Below are positions 1 through 7,401 of a DNA stretch of 16,491 nucleotides, piece by piece. The notes beneath the pieces were generated by a model. The model worked only from the letters and a program-made list of their open reading frames with translations. It was not told the origin of the DNA and searched no databases. Source of the stretch: Chloroflexota bacterium (GTDB taxonomy: Bacteria > Chloroflexota > Dehalococcoidia > SAR202 > UBA6927); assembly GCA_002717725.1 (NCBI GenBank), contig PBBT01000022.1:1-16491 (forward strand). Reading direction: 5' to 3'. Both the position numbers and the translations under genes were made by a program. Position 1 is the first letter of the stretch; the number at the start of each line of letters is the position of its first letter.

Positions 1-101
1 TGAATGCGAACATGGGTAACGTCCCAGAGTTTGCAGTAATGGACTGGCCATTCAGAGGTCCATCCACTGCATATCCTGAGCAGTTCTACTTCAAGAAGTA
101 A
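1..101 (+). CDS. 3' end of an unidentified gene
   Basis: An open frame enters from the left edge (first full codon at position 3) and stops at TAA 99-101. It encodes about 32 C-terminal residues ending in YPEQFYFKK. It is cut by the window, so its start and family cannot be seen. The tail has no membrane segment and is rich in aromatic residues. The ending could suit a soluble or secreted protein, but I do not recognise the family. A hairpin 28 nt after the stop fits the 3' end of a transcription unit. Confidence 0.6.
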   Translation, partial: NANMGNVPEFAVMDWPFRGPSTAYPEQFYFKK

Positions 102-129
102 GACTTAAATCCCTAGTATAAAAAGAAAA

Positions 130-161
130 CAGTAGCCGTCTATTGAACCAGACGGCTACTG
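130..161. terminator. 12-bp hairpin terminator between two genes
   Basis: CAGTAGCCGTCT (130-141) and AGACGGCTACTG (150-161) form a perfect 12-bp stem with an 8-nt loop. It follows the stop of the leftmost gene by 28 nt. On the + strand the stem is followed by CTGTAATATAG, which has no T-tract. Read on the - strand it is followed by TTTTCTTTTTA, so by sequence it is a better terminator leftward than rightward. Both flanking genes are rightward, so it may act as a 3'-end stabilising hairpin for the upstream gene and a block to antisense transcription. Confidence 0.65.
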
Positions 162-208
162 CTGTAATATAGTTACAATTCTGGTGGAATTACTATGAGA
201 GATTACTA

Positions 209-1120
209 ATGGATTGGATAGTAACAGGCCTAATTAGTGCATTTTTATTTGCGGTCGTAACTGTATCGGATAAGAGGTTGCTAGCTGTTTATATGCCTAG
301 CGTCCGAAGTTTCTATTTCTTAGTTGGTTTTTGTCAGATAATGCTTGGGGTTGTAATTTCCATTTTTTCACCGTGGAGTTCATCTCCTTCTTTCAGTGGT
401 ATTTTAATCGGAATTTCCTCAGGTGCTTCTTGGGGATGTGGTCTTGCATTGATGTTTTATGGGATCAGCAAGTTAGAAGTTTCTAAGGTAATGCCTATAG
501 CTCACACATATCCGGTTTTCGTAACGATTATGGCGATTGCATTTTTAGGAGATAATATTTCGTTAATTCAATCTGCCGGCATATTAATTACAGTGTTAGG
601 GGCATCAATAATCGCTGCTAGTCAGACAAAAGGAGTAAAAAAGAGTGCGGCATCATTTGTATATTTTCTAGTTTTGCTAGGAAGTATTTTGACGGCAGTA
701 GCTAATATCACATATAAAGCGGGTCTAGAGGAAATGGGGTTTTGGGATTTATTTGCAATTCGCTCAGTTTTTCAAGGATTGGTTTTAATGATTGTAGGCT
801 GTCATTTTGGGATAATTAGAGAAGTAAAGACAGTAATCAGATCCAAAGCAGGTTTAGGGTTATTTATTTTTTCAGAAGGTTTGACAGCTCCTATTGCCAT
901 TATGGTGATGTTGAGCGCATTGTCACTTGGTCCTGTAGCATTAGCATCTACAATAGTATCTACGCGTCCATTGTTTGTTTTGTTTATCAGTGGTTTGTTA
1001 AGTATAAGTTATTTGCGGTTATTAGATGAACCGTTTACTAAAAGAACATTTCCTATCAAATTGTTATCAATATTATTAATATTTTTTGGTGTTGCTTTAC
1101 TGACTATAGGATCAACGTAA
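209..1120 (+). CDS. EamA/DMT-superfamily membrane permease
   Basis: This 303-residue protein is almost entirely hydrophobic and has two tandem EamA-type halves (about residues 3-138 and 150-301), predicting ten membrane helices. That is the standard length and layout of drug/metabolite transporter (RhaT/EamA-like) permeases of the inner membrane. The first half carries the typical pattern of a Lys/Val-rich stretch before a conserved Pro (KVMPIAHTYPVFVT, about 92-105), and the second half repeats it (ALASTIVSTRPLF). The substrate cannot be told from sequence; members export or import amino acids, metabolites or nucleotide sugars. The start ATG is preceded by a GAGA element at about -11. A five-codon mini-ORF (ATG 195 to TAA 207-209) ends on the first base of this start codon, so coupling is possible but could be chance. 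A 24-codon ORF follows after 19 nt. Confidence 0.85.
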   Translation: MDWIVTGLISAFLFAVVTVSDKRLLAVYMPSVRSFYFLVGFCQIMLGVVISIFSPWSSSPSFSGILIGISSGASWGCGLALMFYGISKLEVSKVMPIAHTYPVFVTIMAIAFLGDNISLIQSAGILITVLGASIIAASQTKGVKKSAASFVYFLVLLGSILTAVANITYKAGLEEMGFWDLFAIRSVFQGLVLMIVGCHFGIIREVKTVIRSKAGLGLFIFSEGLTAPIAIMVMLSALSLGPVALASTIVSTRPLFVLFISGLLSISYLRLLDEPFTKRTFPIKLLSILLIFFGVALLTIGST

Positions 1121-1139
1121 AAAGCATATGAGGAATTAA

Positions 1140-1214
1140 ATGAAAAAAGAAATTACTGTTGTAATAGTAATATTGTTAGCAATTGCAGTGATTTATACAC
1201 GGACAATAAATTAG
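1140..1214 (+). CDS. 24-residue single-span membrane microprotein
   Basis: A short ORF reading MKKEITVVIVILLAIAVIYT followed by RTIN and a TAG stop. It has a Lys-rich N-terminus, one hydrophobic helix (about residues 5-19) and a short polar tail. Its ribosome binding site is excellent: GAGGA at 1130-1134, five bases before the ATG. It lies 19 nt after the EamA permease and 50 nt before dinB, so it is probably cotranscribed with the permease. No family is recognised. Possible roles are a small accessory subunit of the neighbouring permease or a free membrane peptide. Support rests on the ribosome binding site and the strong membrane-helix pattern. The short length leaves real doubt. Confidence 0.55.
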   Translation: MKKEITVVIVILLAIAVIYTRTIN

Positions 1215-1223
1215 TTCTAGAAC
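1214..1223. promoter_or_regulatory. Palindrome upstream of dinB, possible operator
   Basis: GTTCTAGAAC is a perfect 10-bp palindrome, 41 bp before the dinB start codon. dinB genes are often controlled by LexA, and several LexA boxes contain GTTC/GAAC half-sites, but here the half-sites abut, unlike the spaced forms I know. It is only a candidate operator. Confidence 0.2.
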
Positions 1224-1264
1224 GATTTTAGAGATGGATAGGATAGGTTTTATAGGTGAGATAG

Positions 1265-2353
1265 ATGCGACGGATTCTACACGCAGACTTTGATGCATTT
1301 TATGCTTCAGTTGAACAACGTGAAAATCCTAAATTGAAAGGTCGTCCTGTGGTTGTTGGAGGTCGTCCAGATCAAAGAGGAGTTGTTGCGTCAGCATCAT
1401 ATGAGGCACGGTCGTATGGAGTTCGATCGGCCATGGCGACTTCCACAGCACTTAAAATGTGTCCAGCGGCTGAATTAATACAACCTAGGATCTCATTTTA
1501 TAAAGAGGTGTCTAGTAAAGTTTTAGAATTGTTCCATGAAATCACTTCGATAGTTGAACCTTTGTCTTTAGACGAAGCGTTTTTAGACATTACAGATGTA
1601 TCGACCGATGTTAAGTCTTCATTGAAGATCGCTTACAACTTGAAGCAAAAGGTTAAATCAATTCTGGGGCTGACGATTTCAGTAGGAGTGGCTAGTAATA
1701 AATCTACTGCAAAAATTGCTTCAAGCATTAATAAGCCGGATGGTTTTAAGATTTTGAAGCCAGAGGATGAATTAGAATTTTTGAAACCTTTACCTGTAAA
1801 TTTCTTGTGGGGTGTTGGAGAAAAGACAGAAGAAAAACTTCATTCATTGGGAGTAAAAACTGTTGGAGATTTGGCGAATCAAAATGAAATATGGGTAAGG
1901 AATTATTTTGGGAAAAATGGAGCACAACTGCTTTTAAGAGCTAGGGGAAAAGATGATCGACCAGTAAGTTTAATTCGCGAAACAAAATCTATTAGTTCTG
2001 AGACAACATTACTTAAAGATTCTGACAACTTAGACGAAATACTTGTGATAGCTTACGATTTGTCTAAAGACGTCGCCAGAACAATGGAATCTAAAAACTT
2101 TTTGGGGTCAGTTGTTCGAGTTAAACTTCGGCTTTCTGACTTTACAACTTTTAGTAGACAACTGACATCAAAAGAGTCAATTCAAAGTGCAGATGACATA
2201 TACAATATTTGTCGAATTTTAATCTCTAAAGAGTTTAAACCAGGGCTAGAATTTAGATTGATAGGTGTTGGTGTTTCAGGGTTTTCTGTCAAAAATGATA
2301 TTCCAAAAAATCAAAATTTAGATTCAGGACAAATGAATTTACTTGATTTGTAA
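1265..2353 (+). CDS. dinB: DNA polymerase IV (Y-family)
   Basis: Error-prone translesion DNA polymerase of the DinB type, 362 residues, close to the usual length of about 350. The palm contains D8 and D10 in HADFDAFYA and the catalytic pair D103-E104 in SLDEAFLD, which correspond in position to the E. coli enzyme. Y13 sits at the steric-gate position that excludes ribonucleotides. A helix-hairpin-helix thumb region follows (about 175-235; FLWGVGEKTEEKLHSLGV), then the little-finger domain (about 240-345). The extreme C-terminus QMNLLDL (356-362) matches the beta-clamp binding peptide (Q-x-x-L-x-L), so the protein should be recruited to the replisome clamp. The ribosome binding site is AGGTGAG just before the ATG. 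SOS control is possible but only hinted at by the palindrome upstream. The gene is convergent with the next cassette, with 8 bp between stops. Confidence 0.95.
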   Translation: MRRILHADFDAFYASVEQRENPKLKGRPVVVGGRPDQRGVVASASYEARSYGVRSAMATSTALKMCPAAELIQPRISFYKEVSSKVLELFHEITSIVEPLSLDEAFLDITDVSTDVKSSLKIAYNLKQKVKSILGLTISVGVASNKSTAKIASSINKPDGFKILKPEDELEFLKPLPVNFLWGVGEKTEEKLHSLGVKTVGDLANQNEIWVRNYFGKNGAQLLLRARGKDDRPVSLIRETKSISSETTLLKDSDNLDEILVIAYDLSKDVARTMESKNFLGSVVRVKLRLSDFTTFSRQLTSKESIQSADDIYNICRILISKEFKPGLEFRLIGVGVSGFSVKNDIPKNQNLDSGQMNLLDL

Positions 2354-2361
2354 ATTCTAAT

Positions 2362-2661
2362 TTAATCATCATGCAAAGGTTTGTCTTTGTGAGATTTCAT
2401 ATGATTATGTTTGTGAGGACTCTTATATTTTGAGTTCTTGTGAAATTTCAATTTCTTTTTTGGTAGAAAATCATTTTCAAAATGGTCATCTATTGAAATT
2501 TGTTCATGGACATTCTTAATAATTTTATTTTGGAGGGCAATTGAATTTTGAAGGTGTGTGATTTGGAATGCCAAAAAAATTAAAGTGCCCAATATCAAAA
2601 GATTTAATATCAGAAAAATGATAGTAGACAAGGAAATTTCAATATTAAATTTGACTGCCAT
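2362..2661 (-). CDS. Small anchored protein with His/Lys-rich tail
   Basis: Hypothetical protein of 99 residues if ATG 2661-2659 is used. A GTG two codons upstream (2667) is also possible, but GGAG at 2670-2667 is correctly spaced for the ATG and would overlap the GTG. Near the N-terminus is one membrane helix (ISLSTIIFLILNLLILGTLI), followed by a short heptad-like stretch (about 30-55) and an acidic patch. The last 35 residues are packed with Lys and His (KSPHKHNHMKSHKDKPLHDD). The topology suggests a membrane anchor carrying a basic tail that might bind metal, nucleic acid or phospholipid. It starts 27 nt after the stop of the TPR gene on the same strand, so the two are probably cotranscribed. 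No family is recognised. Confidence 0.65.
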   Translation of the reverse strand: MAVKFNIEISLSTIIFLILNLLILGTLIFLAFQITHLQNSIALQNKIIKNVHEQISIDDHFENDFLPKKKLKFHKNSKYKSPHKHNHMKSHKDKPLHDD

Positions 2662-2688
2662 ATTCACTCCAATAGTTTTTTGATGAGA

Positions 2689-3465
2689 TTATTTTGTTTC
2701 AAGTTCTAGTTTTTTGGCTTGCTTATAGTCATATTCTGCCAGAACTATTTCATTGAGTTTTTCCAATAAAAGTGCTCGTTCATAAAATGCGCTCGACATA
2801 TTAGGATTCAAATTAATTGCTTGAGAATAATCAAACAAAGCATTAAATGGATTGTTTGTTAGGCTGAATAGTATTCCTCTTTGCAAATAGAGATTCGAGC
2901 TTTGGGGATTCAATTCGATAGATTTTGAAACATCAGAAATTGCAGGAGGAAAATTTTCATTTCTCCAAAAAATTTTAGCTCTTAGAGAATAAAATTCTGA
3001 TTTTTTTGAGTTCTTAGTAATTGCTTTATTTATATCTTCTAATGCTTCAGAATCTCTGTTGAGATGGTAGTAAGTACGAGCTCTTTGGTAGTAAGCATTT
3101 TCTCTTTTAGGTGCCAACTTAATTGCATTGTTTAAGTAAAATAGTGCTGTTTCCGGTTTTTCAGATTCTAGTGCAATAATTCCAGAATTTATTATTTTAG
3201 ATACATCTGCGGAAGTAGTGAAGTGTTTTTTCTGATTAGGGAATTTCTTTTGTTCTGAATTGTAGTGTGTCAAATCTTCCTGTAATAGATTTGGAGTGAT
3301 TTTTTTGGTTGATGTAATGTAACTGCCAGAAGATTTAATTTTTGGATTTTCAAAACGAACAACATGATCCATATTTTTAGGGGAATAAATATATACTGAT
3401 CCCGAGATGATAGATATTAATATTATTGGCATACATATCAGGATTAAGTTATAGATTCTGTGCAT
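2689..3465 (-). CDS. Membrane-anchored TPR-repeat protein
   Basis: 258 residues. One N-terminal membrane helix or uncleaved signal anchor (about 6-27, LILICMPIILISIISGSVYI) is followed by a low-complexity Lys/Ser linker (about 30-85). Then come five tetratricopeptide repeats in exact 34-residue register (about 88-121, 122-155, 156-189, 190-223, 224-257), with the usual W/Y-x-x-A/G-x-x-Y and Ala-Pro consensus positions (for example AIKLAPKRENAYYQRARTYY). TPR arrays are protein-binding scaffolds, here probably facing outside the cytoplasm. The start ATG has an AAGGAA ribosome binding site nine bases upstream. It is the second gene of a three-gene leftward cassette with two other small membrane proteins, so its partners may be those neighbours or an envelope complex. 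No enzymatic domain is present. Confidence 0.85.
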   Translation of the reverse strand: MHRIYNLILICMPIILISIISGSVYIYSPKNMDHVVRFENPKIKSSGSYITSTKKITPNLLQEDLTHYNSEQKKFPNQKKHFTTSADVSKIINSGIIALESEKPETALFYLNNAIKLAPKRENAYYQRARTYYHLNRDSEALEDINKAITKNSKKSEFYSLRAKIFWRNENFPPAISDVSKSIELNPQSSNLYLQRGILFSLTNNPFNALFDYSQAINLNPNMSSAFYERALLLEKLNEIVLAEYDYKQAKKLELETK

Positions 3466-3525
3466 GAAATTTTCCTTGAGAACCCAATTTCTTTATTTGA
3501 TTTTCTCCAAACATTATGAAGTAAC

Positions 3526-3735
3526 TTAGTCGTGCTCTTTGTGTTCATAGGAATGCCATAATCTGTGAACCCATGGTATTTTTGCAACTGCCGCAACTAA
3601 CATTCCGAATATGATTGTTCCAACGAAAAGAATATAGATATTAATTTCTGTGTATCTTCCTAATAATAACAATGCGGCGTCTTCGAAAAAATGTAAAACT
3701 GATACAATTGCTCCGAATGAGAGTATTGCTCTCAT
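3526..3735 (-). CDS. 69-aa two-helix membrane protein, His-rich end
   Basis: Small hypothetical protein with two predicted membrane helices (about residues 4-25 and 32-51, separated by GRYTEIN) and a cytoplasm-like C-terminus rich in His and charged residues (HRLWHSYEHKEHD). A GAGGT ribosome binding site lies seven bases before the ATG. It is the first gene of the leftward cassette, with the TPR gene following after 60 nt. It is divergent from the aldo/keto reductase gene across a 140-bp gap. I do not recognise a family. The His-rich end recalls that of the third gene of the cassette. Confidence 0.65.
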   Translation of the reverse strand: MRAILSFGAIVSVLHFFEDAALLLLGRYTEINIYILFVGTIIFGMLVAAVAKIPWVHRLWHSYEHKEHD

Positions 3736-3875
3736 AATCTACCTCAAGAATTTTTTTGCGGTTTTTTAATTAACAAATTAAGATGGATCATATGTTCATT
3801 TTAACATGTATGGGACAGAAAGGTTTTTATCGCAAAGCTACAATTCAAATTTGTAATTATGATTGAGAGGATTAT
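3736..3875. promoter_or_regulatory. Divergent intergenic region, promoters expected
   Basis: This 140-bp AT-rich gap separates a leftward cassette from the rightward aldo/keto reductase gene and must hold promoters for both. A weak dyad ATGTT-N6-AACAT lies at about 3792-3808. I could not assign confident -35/-10 pairs, and no gene fits here. Confidence 0.35.
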
Positions 3876-4766
3876 ATGCAAACGAGAAAATTGGGTTCTA
3901 CTGGAATAGAAGTTAGTCGTTTAGGTATTGGGTTATCGGAGATTCGGGAATCTGATGTTTATACCGTTGAAAAACTGTTGAACACTGCTTTAGATCAAGG
4001 GATTAATTTTTTAGACACTTCAGCATGCTATGGTAACAGCGAGGAGCTTGTGGGAAAGACTGTTGCAAATAGGCGCAATGAATTTTCATTAGCAACAAAG
4101 TGCGGTCATATAACTGGAGATTTTGATGGAACTGCTTGGACCAAAGAGACTATAAAACATAGTATTGATAGAAGTTTAAATAGGATGAAAACTGACTATT
4201 TAGATTTAGTTCAACTACATTCTTGTGATAAAGAGATTCTTGAAAAGGGTGAAGTAATTGACGAACTTTTAGCAGCAAAAAATTCCGGCAAGACCAAGTT
4301 TATAGGATATAGCGGAGATAATGAAAATGCAGAATGGGCTGTCCAGTCTGGAATTTTTGATACTTTGCAAACTAGTTTCAGTTTGGTTGATCAAAAGGCT
4401 AGGAATGGATTACTTAAGCTAGCAAATTCAAAGGGTATGGGCATAATTATTAAACGTCCAATAGGCAATGGAGTATGGGGTAAAGGTCAATCATCATCAT
4501 CGTATACGCAAGAGTATTTTAATCGAGCGAATGCAATGGCTGGAGTTGGAGACATTGTTGGGTCGGATGATCCAATAGGTATGGCAATGGGGTTTTTATT
4601 TTCCCATGAAGAAATTAGTACCGCAATTATTGGAACCACTAATGTGAATCATCTTTTGTCTAATATTGAGATGTTAGATAAGGGAATATCAATTGATCCT
4701 AAGACGTTTTCTGAACTGGTTGATAGATTTGAAAACCTTGGTTCAAATTGGTTTCAAATGAACTAA
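3876..4766 (+). CDS. Aldo/keto reductase
   Basis: 296-residue TIM-barrel NAD(P)(H)-dependent oxidoreductase reducing aldehydes or ketones, or oxidising sugar alcohols or lactols. The catalytic tetrad is intact: D47 (FLDTSA), Y52 (CYG), K75 (ATKCGH) and H115 (QLHSCD). The N-terminus MQTRKLGSTGIEVSRLGIGL is the standard first strand of the family, and a cofactor-loop-like IIGTTNVNHL lies near the C-terminus. The sequence resembles the short bacterial AKRs that act on sugars such as L-fucose or on glyceraldehyde-type substrates, but the substrate cannot be fixed. GAGAGGA upstream is a strong ribosome binding site. It is followed by an intrinsic terminator and then the transketolase-like operon. 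Its position next to sugar-active genes makes a role in carbohydrate breakdown likely. Confidence 0.9.
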   Translation: MQTRKLGSTGIEVSRLGIGLSEIRESDVYTVEKLLNTALDQGINFLDTSACYGNSEELVGKTVANRRNEFSLATKCGHITGDFDGTAWTKETIKHSIDRSLNRMKTDYLDLVQLHSCDKEILEKGEVIDELLAAKNSGKTKFIGYSGDNENAEWAVQSGIFDTLQTSFSLVDQKARNGLLKLANSKGMGIIIKRPIGNGVWGKGQSSSSYTQEYFNRANAMAGVGDIVGSDDPIGMAMGFLFSHEEISTAIIGTTNVNHLLSNIEMLDKGISIDPKTFSELVDRFENLGSNWFQMN

Positions 4767-4786
4767 TAGTTCTTTGATTTTCAGGC

Positions 4787-4816
4787 TTGAAAATTTACAT
4801 TATATAGATGTAAACT
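4787..4816 (+). promoter_or_regulatory. Candidate promoter with palindromic operator
   Basis: TTTACAT (4794-4800) and ATGTAAA (4808-4814) are perfect inverted 7-mers around a 7-bp spacer. They fall between a possible -35 (TTGAAA, 4787-4792, five of six consensus bases) and a possible -10 (TAAACT, 4811-4816) with an 18-bp spacer. This would be a repressor site inside the promoter of the transketolase-like operon. A palindrome in the 3' end of the upstream gene's transcript is the alternative reading. Confidence 0.35.
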
Positions 4817-4841
4817 CTACTAAGTGCTTAGTGGGTTTTTT
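4817..4841 (+). terminator. Intrinsic terminator after the aldo/keto reductase
   Basis: CTACTAA (4817-4823) pairs with TTAGTGG (4828-4834), with one G-T wobble and a GTGC loop, followed by TTTTTT (4836-4841). It lies 50 nt after the reductase stop and 24 nt before the next start codon. If the candidate promoter at 4787-4816 is real, the hairpin is in the leader of the next operon and could act as an attenuator. Confidence 0.65.
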
Positions 4842-4865
4842 AATATGTGCAAAGGATTTTAGCCG

Positions 4866-7400
4866 ATGGTTAGAGTGAGTAATGTTTCCCTGTCACCAAT
4901 AGTCTCAACTAGTGATATTTCATTACCTGATTATGATGAAAATTTCCTTGAAGATGTTTCGTTTTTAACTGCCATGACTTTGGTTTTAATGGGAAATTAT
5001 TCTCAGACTGGTCATTTTGGAGGTCCTTTAGCTTATACCCCTTATACTGTTGCATTGCATTTAATTGGCCCTGAGTTGGGAGGGTTACGATACGATTATA
5101 GAAATCCTAAACACCCATATGCAGATAAGTTTCTGTTGGCAGGCGGTCACAATGCCCCAGTGACATATGCATTATGGATGGTTTTGGGAGAATCTCTTCG
5201 CAGGAAGTATTTGGAAACCGGAGATGATAGGTATCTTGCTAATTATAGCCAGACCCTTTTACCAATTGATTCTTTAGGTTTTAGAAGGTCAGCAGATGGA
5301 ATGAAAACCATTTTGGCAGAAAATCATTTGGAAGATCATCCATTGATGGAGCAGGCTAGAGTACGAGGAATTCGCGCATTGTCTGGTCATTCTGAGAGTA
5401 CTGATGTAACAAATGATGTTAATGGAGGGCCTTCAGGAATTGGTGTTGCTACAGCAGCAGGGAAAGCCACATTTTGGGATATTTTAGGATCTGATGAATA
5501 TCCTAAAATTGTTGCAATAGAGGGTGAATTTGCAATGACTTCGGGTCATTCGCAAGAGATGAAAACTCAGGCTGTAGCTCAACAAGTTGGTAAAAGATTA
5601 AGGGTTTTGCTTTCTTTTAATAATGCTGGCATAGATGACGAATTAATTGGTGGAGTGATTCAACCACAATATGATTCCTACAGAATAATTGATCAATGGA
5701 GTTCTTATGGATGGAACGTATTTTCTGTTGATGATGCAAACGATATTTCACAAGTTGTGGCTGCATTTAAATCGATGGAAGATTGGGATCCAAATGATCG
5801 TAGACCAATGATACTAGTAGGTAACACTACAAAGGGATGGTGGCCGGCTGCTGTTGACAGGAAAATTCCTGGTTATGGTGATCAAATCGTAAGTTATAAA
5901 AGCCATCCTTATACTTTTGCCATGAATTCTGATTATTTTGTAGCACTAGCAAAAACTTTTGAGAATCGTTATGGGGTGAAATTCGAAGGTATAGAGGATG
6001 GTCCTGTTACTGATGAGAGAGAACGATTATTACAGTATAAAGCAAATATTGATGTTGTAATGTCAGTGTTGGGAAAGAGAGGAATAGGAGACTGGTTGTC
6101 GGAAAGATTGGTTTCTTTAGGTGAATCTGTCCCTGAAAAAATATCTATGAGGATTGATCCAACTAAGGATCCTTTTTTGGATGATCGTCTCAACCCTAAG
6201 CAATTATCAACAGATCCTCTCAGTGTAATTGTTAAAAATCCAGTAAATGATGAAGAAAAATCATTGGAAATTACCATGTTCGAGAAGCCAGGTGCAGTTA
6301 AAGGAAGTCGAAGGGCAATCTCTGAGGTAGTGAAATGGGTGAATTATGTTACAGGAAATAGATTGGTATTGGCTGCGGCTGACTTAGCTGATTCAATTAA
6401 TGTTGAAAAAGGTTCAATATGGGGCGAGTTTGATCCTGTTAAAAACCCATCTGGTATTCGCCTTAGGTCTGCAATTCAGGAAGCTGGGAATGTTTCCACC
6501 GCAATTGGGATAGTCAGTCAGTCTGCATCCTCAGATCCTGAGAAACATTCAGGGCTTTGGGCTTTAAGTGGTTCTTACGGTGCATTTACTCCTTTGATGT
6601 ACTTGCCAGTTAGAGTATGGAGTCAGCAAAATCAAGATAGTCCATTTCGATTAGGCGTATTAAACATTTTAGCTGGCCATTCAGGCCCTGAGACCGCTGC
6701 GGACGCTAGGACTCATTTTGGGATATTTGCCCCGCAAGTATGGAAGCTTTTTCCAAAAGATCAAGTCATTAATTTGAGTTTTTGGGATTACAATGATGTT
6801 GCTCCAGGATATTTAGCTGCAGTGGAAATAGCTGCCAGAGATCCCAAGGTCGGTGTGATAGTTATTGAAGTTGCTAGACCTGATTTCCCAGTGGTGGATC
6901 GGGATATATTATTTGATAAAGATATTAAAGCAGCATCTAAAGGGTTTTACATTCTTAGGGATTTCGATCATGATAAGCCAAAGCATGGACATATATTAGT
7001 GCAAGGATCATCAACTACCAATAATTTAGTTTCATTGTTGGGTACACTTGATGAAGAAGGGTTAAATGTAAAAATAATTTCTGCGATTTCAGAAGAATTA
7101 TTTCATAGACAAAGTTTAAGCTATCAAGAATCTGTATTACCTCAATCAGCTAAGTATGACATGATGGTTATTAGTACTGGAACAAAAAGGATGTGGCCTG
7201 TGACTGGGGTTGGACCTCTTACTGAAGAATACTCTTTGGTTTCTGATTGGGATGATCAATGGCTTAGTGGAGGTAATGAGACTGAAGTTATTCGTGAAGC
7301 AAAACTCGATACTGAGTCAATACTTACAGCTGTTCGGAAGTTTGCACTTGATCATGATTCTAGAATGATTCGTCAATCTGAAATGATTTCCCCACATTAA
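4866..7400 (+). CDS. Divergent transketolase-like ThDP enzyme
   Basis: 844 residues, longer than transketolases (about 660) and near phosphoketolase and PDH E1 in size. Transketolase landmarks occur in order: H50 in TGHFGGPLAY, H95 in LAGGHNAPVTYAL, H175 in SGHSE followed by GGPSGIG, the ThDP/metal motif region (220-253), H347 in KSHPYTF, the activating Glu E539 in IQEAGN (position of REHAM), and H605/H617 in AGHSGPE and THFG. The canonical GDG of the metal motif is replaced by GEF (220-222); NN (252-253) is kept. A C-terminal domain follows (about 700-844). It should transfer or cleave a two-carbon ketol unit from a sugar or sugar phosphate in the cytoplasm. An AAAGGA ribosome binding site precedes the ATG. 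The downstream lyase-like gene begins 1 nt after its stop, so the two are translationally coupled. The exact reaction is unknown. Confidence 0.8.
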   Translation: MVRVSNVSLSPIVSTSDISLPDYDENFLEDVSFLTAMTLVLMGNYSQTGHFGGPLAYTPYTVALHLIGPELGGLRYDYRNPKHPYADKFLLAGGHNAPVTYALWMVLGESLRRKYLETGDDRYLANYSQTLLPIDSLGFRRSADGMKTILAENHLEDHPLMEQARVRGIRALSGHSESTDVTNDVNGGPSGIGVATAAGKATFWDILGSDEYPKIVAIEGEFAMTSGHSQEMKTQAVAQQVGKRLRVLLSFNNAGIDDELIGGVIQPQYDSYRIIDQWSSYGWNVFSVDDANDISQVVAAFKSMEDWDPNDRRPMILVGNTTKGWWPAAVDRKIPGYGDQIVSYKSHPYTFAMNSDYFVALAKTFENRYGVKFEGIEDGPVTDERERLLQYKANIDVVMSVLGKRGIGDWLSERLVSLGESVPEKISMRIDPTKDPFLDDRLNPKQLSTDPLSVIVKNPVNDEEKSLEITMFEKPGAVKGSRRAISEVVKWVNYVTGNRLVLAAADLADSINVEKGSIWGEFDPVKNPSGIRLRSAIQEAGNVSTAIGIVSQSASSDPEKHSGLWALSGSYGAFTPLMYLPVRVWSQQNQDSPFRLGVLNILAGHSGPETAADARTHFGIFAPQVWKLFPKDQVINLSFWDYNDVAPGYLAAVEIAARDPKVGVIVIEVARPDFPVVDRDILFDKDIKAASKGFYILRDFDHDKPKHGHILVQGSSTTNNLVSLLGTLDEEGLNVKIISAISEELFHRQSLSYQESVLPQSAKYDMMVISTGTKRMWPVTGVGPLTEEYSLVSDWDDQWLSGGNETEVIREAKLDTESILTAVRKFALDHDSRMIRQSEMISPH

Positions 7401-7401
7401 G

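Noticed and set aside
3469..3516. Short - strand ORF upstream of the TPR gene start
   Set aside because: About 21 codons without a ribosome binding site or hydrophobic pattern, overlapping the TPR start; not supported.
5969..6277. 102-aa ORF on the - strand inside the transketolase-like gene
   Set aside because: It lies wholly antisense to a well-supported coding region, its translation is Ser/Thr-rich shadow sequence, and no ribosome binding site stands out.
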